In this document: positions 7,101-10,293 of the stretch, piece after piece
How the letters are laid out: each line of letters opens with the position of its first letter
Position numbering within the stretch: position 1 is the first letter of the stretch
Assembly (NCBI GenBank): GCA_013329925.1
Contig: DUJK01000115.1
Span: forward strand, 3,105 to 13,397
DNA from: Candidatus Poseidoniaceae archaeon
GTDB lineage: Archaea; Thermoplasmatota; Poseidoniia; Poseidoniales; Poseidoniaceae
Direction: 5' to 3'
DNA: 10,293 nucleotides
Program-made: the position numbers and the translations under genes
Notes under the pieces: model-generated
The model's database searches: none
Told to the model about the DNA's origin: nothing
Seen by the model: only the letters and a program-made list of their open reading frames with translations

Positions 7101-10100
7101 ATTTTGGATTACTCCAGCAGTATTTTCCAGGGTGAAGTCTTGTAGTGTAATGTCATTTTCTATGGCGTTGCCAATTTCCGGTTCAAGTAAAATCCCGGAT
7201 AACATACCAATTACGCCATCTGTAGCGACTGTCTCAGAGAGAATTAAAACCCGATTTTGGTCGTCCCATGCTGAATTAACAGTAAACCGCCATGTAACTT
7301 GTTTTCCGCTATTTTGTGGTAAGTCAATCGAACCTGAAGAAGGATGAAGCGAAATATAATCATCCTGAGAATCTGATTCGTAAAAACCAGTACTCAAGTC
7401 ATATCCAAGGTAAATTGATTCATCCCCATATTTGAACCTCAATCTAGCTTCATCTAATGCTGAGCCAGTCGATTGGGAAACTGAATGTGTTGTGACTACT
7501 TCATATATCTCGCCGGTTGCATATAATCCAAATTCATCATTATTCCATAGCAGAGTCGAATCGTAACCAGATTGACTTGTAATATTCAATTCACCTAGGT
7601 ATAGTGAGCCGCCGTTCGCGACAGTTGTATTAATCGGCACAAATAATTGGTTGCCAGATAATTGTGAGGAGTCTTGGCTGTTTACTGCGATATATTCTCT
7701 TAGATAATTGCTGAGTTGTATGTTATCAGACATTGTTGCGTCATATTCATACACCATTTTCAAATTTGACAAAGTAACCTTTCCGCCATTTGAATCGTCT
7801 TGTGTTACCCGGAAACCAACTCGCATCCAATCTATTCCGCTATCATCTGTTTTGAAGACTGGGAGTAAGGGGTCATTTAACAAAAAGTTAGTGACCTCTA
7901 TGATAGTAAGTTCAAAGGTAGTTATTCCAGACAGTGTAAAATCTGTGCCAGCTTCATACGGGACAGTACCCAATGCGAGTTCTTCTGTTCCTGCAACGAT
8001 ATCAAAATCAAATCCTATATCGGTTTGATTAGCCGCAAAAATGTCATTATTAACAAAGTCTAGATTTAGATATGTCACATTTGCCCCTTTTGGCAAAAGG
8101 AAAAAGCCCCCAATCTCGGTTCTAGTTATAGGGTCTATACCGATATCTACATTGTCTAAGCCAGTACTTTGACCATTAAATTCTCCGCCATAGAATTGAT
8201 TTTGAAAACCAAATGAACCAAATCCTGGTTCAACGAAGTCCCACTCTTTTATCCCATCATCGCCAATATCGATGGAAATACCACTAAGATGATGACCGAA
8301 ATGTAAGTCCATCCAAATATCTTCGATTTCACAATCAGACAGCAGTTCTAATATTAATGTGAATTCAAAAACAGGTGTATCTAGGTAGTTAATCTGGTCG
8401 AGCTGTAAAATCATGTCATTTGAATAGTATGGGTGAGAGAGAAAAGCGTCTGCGGTACACTTTGCAGGGTCAACGCCGGAAATTTCAATACCGTATATTG
8501 GCTTTGAAAATTGGCTTATTACAGACGATGAATTATATCGGTATTGGGGAGGAGATTCACTTGTATCGTAAACAAAATTAAAAGATTCATTGTCAGTTAA
8601 GCCAAAATCACGGACAATATCCTTGTTGACAAATGTCAGACCGACCCTGCTGCCAATATCATAACCATGAATTATAGGTGAAGAAACACGATCTTGGTCT
8701 GTCTGGAAGTCTAGTACTATCCTAATCGACGGATACTGATCAACATTGATACCCCAAAGCTCAATTATATTCCCACTTAATGATTTTAATTGGCCGTTGG
8801 GAGTGTTTACATACGAACTCGTAACTGGATCGATAACTGAAATAGTCAATGACGAATCTCCCGGTACGAAACTATCTAAAGATAGTAATCCGTAGCCATT
8901 TGGCTGTTTATCATCATACGTTTGTGGGGGTTGAATGTTGTTTAGGATTATTCTACCCGAGTTGACATATCCTTCACCTATTCTAAAGTCATCTACATAC
9001 CAACCGTGACGATTTGTTGAGGCTTGATTACCCGGAGTATCGGTATGCTCCAAAACAAATCTTACCTGAGCATATAGGCCCAAATATTGTGCCAATTGCG
9101 CAGCAACAGTAGCCCAACCATCTTGATTTGATGGAGACACAGATGTCCCGGCTAAACCAAATATCCCGTCAGGAATACCTTCGCATCCACTCATAATATA
9201 ATTTGATGCAAAAGTACCATCATCTCTGATATGGAATCCTTGTCCTGGAGAGATTCCTGATGATTCAGGAATATTAAACTGGAGAAGATTCCAAGGGTCG
9301 TTTGGGCCAAATACACCATTGGCTGAAGTGCGTATCTCAAGGTAAGCACAATCAGGATAAACGAAGTCATTTGTACCTGTTAAGTGAGTTTCAAGGGCGT
9401 GCCATGACGAGAATCTTAGGAAGGTATCATTTAGGTCTAGAGGTAAATAAAAACTAGGCGTAGTCAACTCAAATCTTACTTGATCGAACCCTACTAATCC
9501 GTTATCTATATCATCAGCATAGTCTGCATCAAACATTGAAGTGCCCCAACACATATCACCGCTTGCACAGGTATCTGGACCAGCGGTGAGTTGTTTGAAT
9601 TTAAGTTGGTCATATTCCCAAGCGACCGGTGTGTTTGTTGCCGAATTAAATGATTGACTGAGATTTGTAAATTCTGAAGTATCGGTTTCAAAATCAGTAG
9701 TAAGAGATTCAGATAATAGTGATAATGGTTCTACTCCATTGGATGATTCAAATCTAAAATCCGAACGGTTGCCAAAAGTAGTTAATCCATTATTTTGCAA
9801 TGGGTCCCATGAAAACCCAGACTGCTTAACCCCAACCCTTTGTGAGTTCGAATAGTTCTCAACATCGCCCAATATGTTGAGATTCGCTGAAGTAATTGTT
9901 TCGTCACTGGTCACAGTAAAGCCGCCGTCGGTATTATTGTAATTATTGACGCCATCTTTGAATTCAATACTCACTTCTGATGAACCATCGGCAAATGTCG
10001 TGACCGTACTGGCTGCTGCCAAAGGAGTTAGAATCATCAACAAAGTCAAAAAAATTGAAGTTTTTATCTGGTTTTTTTCAATCGCCATGCTATCGCCCAT
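4164..10100 (-). CDS. Giant secreted surface protein, C-terminal membrane anchor and cytoplasmic tail (1978 aa)
   Basis: This is a predicted cell-envelope protein. A signal peptide covers about residues 1-30 (hydrophobic core 14-28, cleavage near AAA at 28-30). Residues about 155-376 resemble the jelly-roll (MAM-like) module attached to immune-inhibitor-A-type secreted proteins: CWGTSMFDADY, LTTPSFYL, FLRFSSWHALE and GWYVDDFRIG (366-375). Many beta-sandwich regions follow. One carries an acidic Asn/Asp loop, DHDANSNGLAEADE (1181-1194), likely to bind calcium. A CARDB-like domain (about 1766-1870) precedes a membrane helix (1879-1902), RR, an acidic VDFDDLYDDEDDK patch (1909-1921), a Ser/Pro/Gln linker and a C-terminal WTQEEIQGYFDQGWSIQQL helix-turn-helix-like end (1953-1971). 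Cysteines come mostly in close pairs, and N-x-S/T sequons are frequent, fitting an extracellular glycoprotein. No protease active site was recognised, so adhesion, scaffold or polymer binding is likelier. Met5 (ATG at 10086-10088) is an alternative start. First gene of the cluster. Confidence 0.85.
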   Translation of the reverse strand: MGDSMAIEKNQIKTSIFLTLLMILTPLAAASTVTTFADGSSEVSIEFKDGVNNYNNTDGGFTVTSDETITSANLNILGDVENYSNSQRVGVKQSGFSWDPLQNNGLTTFGNRSDFRFESSNGVEPLSLLSESLTTDFETDTSEFTNLSQSFNSATNTPVAWEYDQLKFKQLTAGPDTCASGDMCWGTSMFDADYADDIDNGLVGFDQVRFELTTPSFYLPLDLNDTFLRFSSWHALETHLTGTNDFVYPDCAYLEIRTSANGVFGPNDPWNLLQFNIPESSGISPGQGFHIRDDGTFASNYIMSGCEGIPDGIFGLAGTSVSPSNQDGWATVAAQLAQYLGLYAQVRFVLEHTDTPGNQASTNRHGWYVDDFRIGEGYVNSGRIILNNIQPPQTYDDKQPNGYGLLSLDSFVPGDSSLTISVIDPVTSSYVNTPNGQLKSLSGNIIELWGINVDQYPSIRIVLDFQTDQDRVSSPIIHGYDIGSRVGLTFVNKDIVRDFGLTDNESFNFVYDTSESPPQYRYNSSSVISQFSKPIYGIEISGVDPAKCTADAFLSHPYYSNDMILQLDQINYLDTPVFEFTLILELLSDCEIEDIWMDLHFGHHLSGISIDIGDDGIKEWDFVEPGFGSFGFQNQFYGGEFNGQSTGLDNVDIGIDPITRTEIGGFFLLPKGANVTYLNLDFVNNDIFAANQTDIGFDFDIVAGTEELALGTVPYEAGTDFTLSGITTFELTIIEVTNFLLNDPLLPVFKTDDSGIDWMRVGFRVTQDDSNGGKVTLSNLKMVYEYDATMSDNIQLSNYLREYIAVNSQDSSQLSGNQLFVPINTTVANGGSLYLGELNITSQSGYDSTLLWNNDEFGLYATGEIYEVVTTHSVSQSTGSALDEARLRFKYGDESIYLGYDLSTGFYESDSQDDYISLHPSSGSIDLPQNSGKQVTWRFTVNSAWDDQNRVLILSETVATDGVIGMLSGILLEPEIGNAIENDITLQDFTLENTAGVIQNLDDSYSNQEIRIKANITYEDLEISPSPNSFYVVVEKRTIEADGEFANITWIETANKTGLIYGILDWTVDLGAFNVGSNTYRLRIGGYDGGDVICTNAAYNPDSDCGLQFNLTVDILDPQLFTFDLYKLPKGTGDLNSDNNWRSIYDDSWAVPKIQQEFRLIVGDVPNPPDSAVVHVWVEYDHDANSNGLAEADEYIQIPVQSNGQSPNSTYIGEYNDYANSGLKGKVSIWVECYDLAGNSVEGGAAGLDNDLITYVSMQLQYPSINSLTIEDSKGNPLIGTIPSNPPQGVGKWNQTLFAGNQYSLIIDAQDGNGWKDVDVVEIELAPSLTNFDTKIMYFPRNQTTYTESPLFSILQNADGEYLSSIRTIDGNVLLDPFEANFLISIPVIFNWGLAIDENTKFTPTFSIKDIDNSPVFSDQSFRQQWRYANDMALDLRTDLINEIMISPTLVDTDFPISPNLFSINKGSVSGGDVVMFSGQYSFTSGMVEQVFINPETELTLEITRGEVFKDPLNDFDAVDEEITTHAFTGGQFEIGIKLPSFQNIFNYTFRLINLPTGAQDLTTSNCFGSSTQGCGKFSIKVDDEPPEVVYNSWSALRGELSSSDPSTTLLDEMPTSSYHCVDLSVQINERGSLYEEDVSLKWMYFVGNPEDGTTWSVYQNNYGNSPLSTEVNLSKGSGIGYIRATANCVDLWPVGPGQFEVVESDLQNADVKLVIWIDGKDGAGAPIIGGGSYDSNDGSAFGILGSKVEYESTYDLAFESALFQVRNMRTIPEAPEIGDSIKLEVELINTGSIPGVAELEIRSVTNNGVPVFEGYITSQEIGISQSQWVAIGLEEFNDATTGMYYIVYDNETGEVLFNGKDQGKTFNVKVSSSDDSGFSMGLILIILIGVIAILVVVVVVISRRNNDVDFDDLYDDEDDKSYASIPPSQSYSAPAAQVSPEMAEAMEKFTFWTQEEIQGYFDQGWSIQQLEEWLESQ

Positions 10101-10122
10101 GCCTTTCCAAAGCGTCTATGAC

Positions 10123-10130
10123 TAAAATAC
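10123..10130 (-). promoter_or_regulatory. TATA box of the five-gene cluster
   Basis: Minus-strand GTATTTTA is centred about 26 bases before the ATG at 10100. That is the normal archaeal distance from TATA box to start site, so the transcript would be leaderless or nearly so. The upstream AAAAACCGAT could serve as the transcription factor B contact. This is the only TATA-like element at the right distance and it supports the annotated ATG. Confidence 0.45.
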
Positions 10131-10165
10131 ATCGGTTTTTAGAGCGAAAAGGCTCATCCGACAAT

Positions 10166-10175
10166 TAATCGATTA
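10166..10175. promoter_or_regulatory. Perfect palindrome upstream of the cluster promoter
   Basis: TAATCGATTA reads identically on both strands and lies about 40 bases upstream of the cluster TATA box. Its position suits an activator or a shared site for divergent promoters. A 10-base AT-rich palindrome can occur by chance, so the regulatory role is only suggested. Confidence 0.25.
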
Positions 10176-10293
10176 TGTGCTCAATGTCAAATTACAAACG
10201 CTCGTGAAAACTACATGATGAAATCTATTTTATCCCGTGACTTCTTGAACTAGATACTATTGCCATTGGCATGGAACCTTATTCCAAAGAGCC

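Larger units (their letters stand above)
10101..10293. other. Upstream intergenic region, possibly divergent promoters
   Basis: No complete gene is visible here. The minus strand is closed in all frames near the right edge, except for a short open tail ending LFGIRFHANGNSI that could be the end of an upstream gene or chance. On the plus strand a TATA-like TATTTTAT (10226-10233) lies about 41 bases before an ATG at 10271 that opens MEPYSKE and continues past the edge; it could be the start of a divergent gene. Seven codons are too few to identify anything. Confidence 0.3.

Noticed and set aside
10142..10155. GAGC-GAAAAG-GCTC inverted repeat upstream of the cluster
   Set aside because: Four-base arms with a six-base loop are too weak to call a terminator or structured RNA.

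Overview
The window looks like a piece of an archaeal genome, most likely a planktonic marine euryarchaeon of the Poseidoniales (Marine Group II) or a relative. This is inferred from four things: a divergent TATA-binding-protein fold gene, an archaeal-type (COG1099-like) TatD-family hydrolase, AT-rich TATA-box promoters with a plain oligo-T terminator, and two secreted, single-pass membrane-anchored proteins with acidic cytoplasmic tails. No rRNA, tRNA, CRISPR array, insertion sequence or phage gene was seen.

All convincing genes lie on the minus strand, so transcription runs from high to low coordinates. A short regulatory region (10101-10293) precedes a tightly packed five-gene cluster: a giant surface protein of 1978 aa (4164-10100), a 268-aa protein of unknown function (3347-4153), a TBP-like protein (2814-3347), a TatD-family metal hydrolase (1921-2805) and a second, smaller membrane-anchored surface protein (773-1885). 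Gaps are +10, -1 (TGATG overlap), +8 and +35 bases, so the cluster is probably one operon. It ends at a T9 run just after the last stop codon. A separate promoter then drives an enoyl-ACP reductase (FabI-type) gene that runs off the left edge of the window (1-653). This promoter carries a near-perfect dyad abutting its TATA box, which looks like a repressor operator.

The cluster places two envelope proteins at its ends and three cytoplasmic proteins between them. Both envelope proteins end in the cytoplasm with tails sharing a short acidic FDDL-type motif, which may mark a common intracellular partner. The most unusual member is the TBP-like protein. It keeps the two-repeat TBP layout but lacks the DNA-kinking phenylalanines, fully in the first repeat and by Leu/Trp replacement in the second, so it probably does not act as an ordinary TATA-binding factor. 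A FabI-type reductase with its own operator-like site is also notable, because classical ACP-dependent fatty acid synthesis is not typical of archaea.
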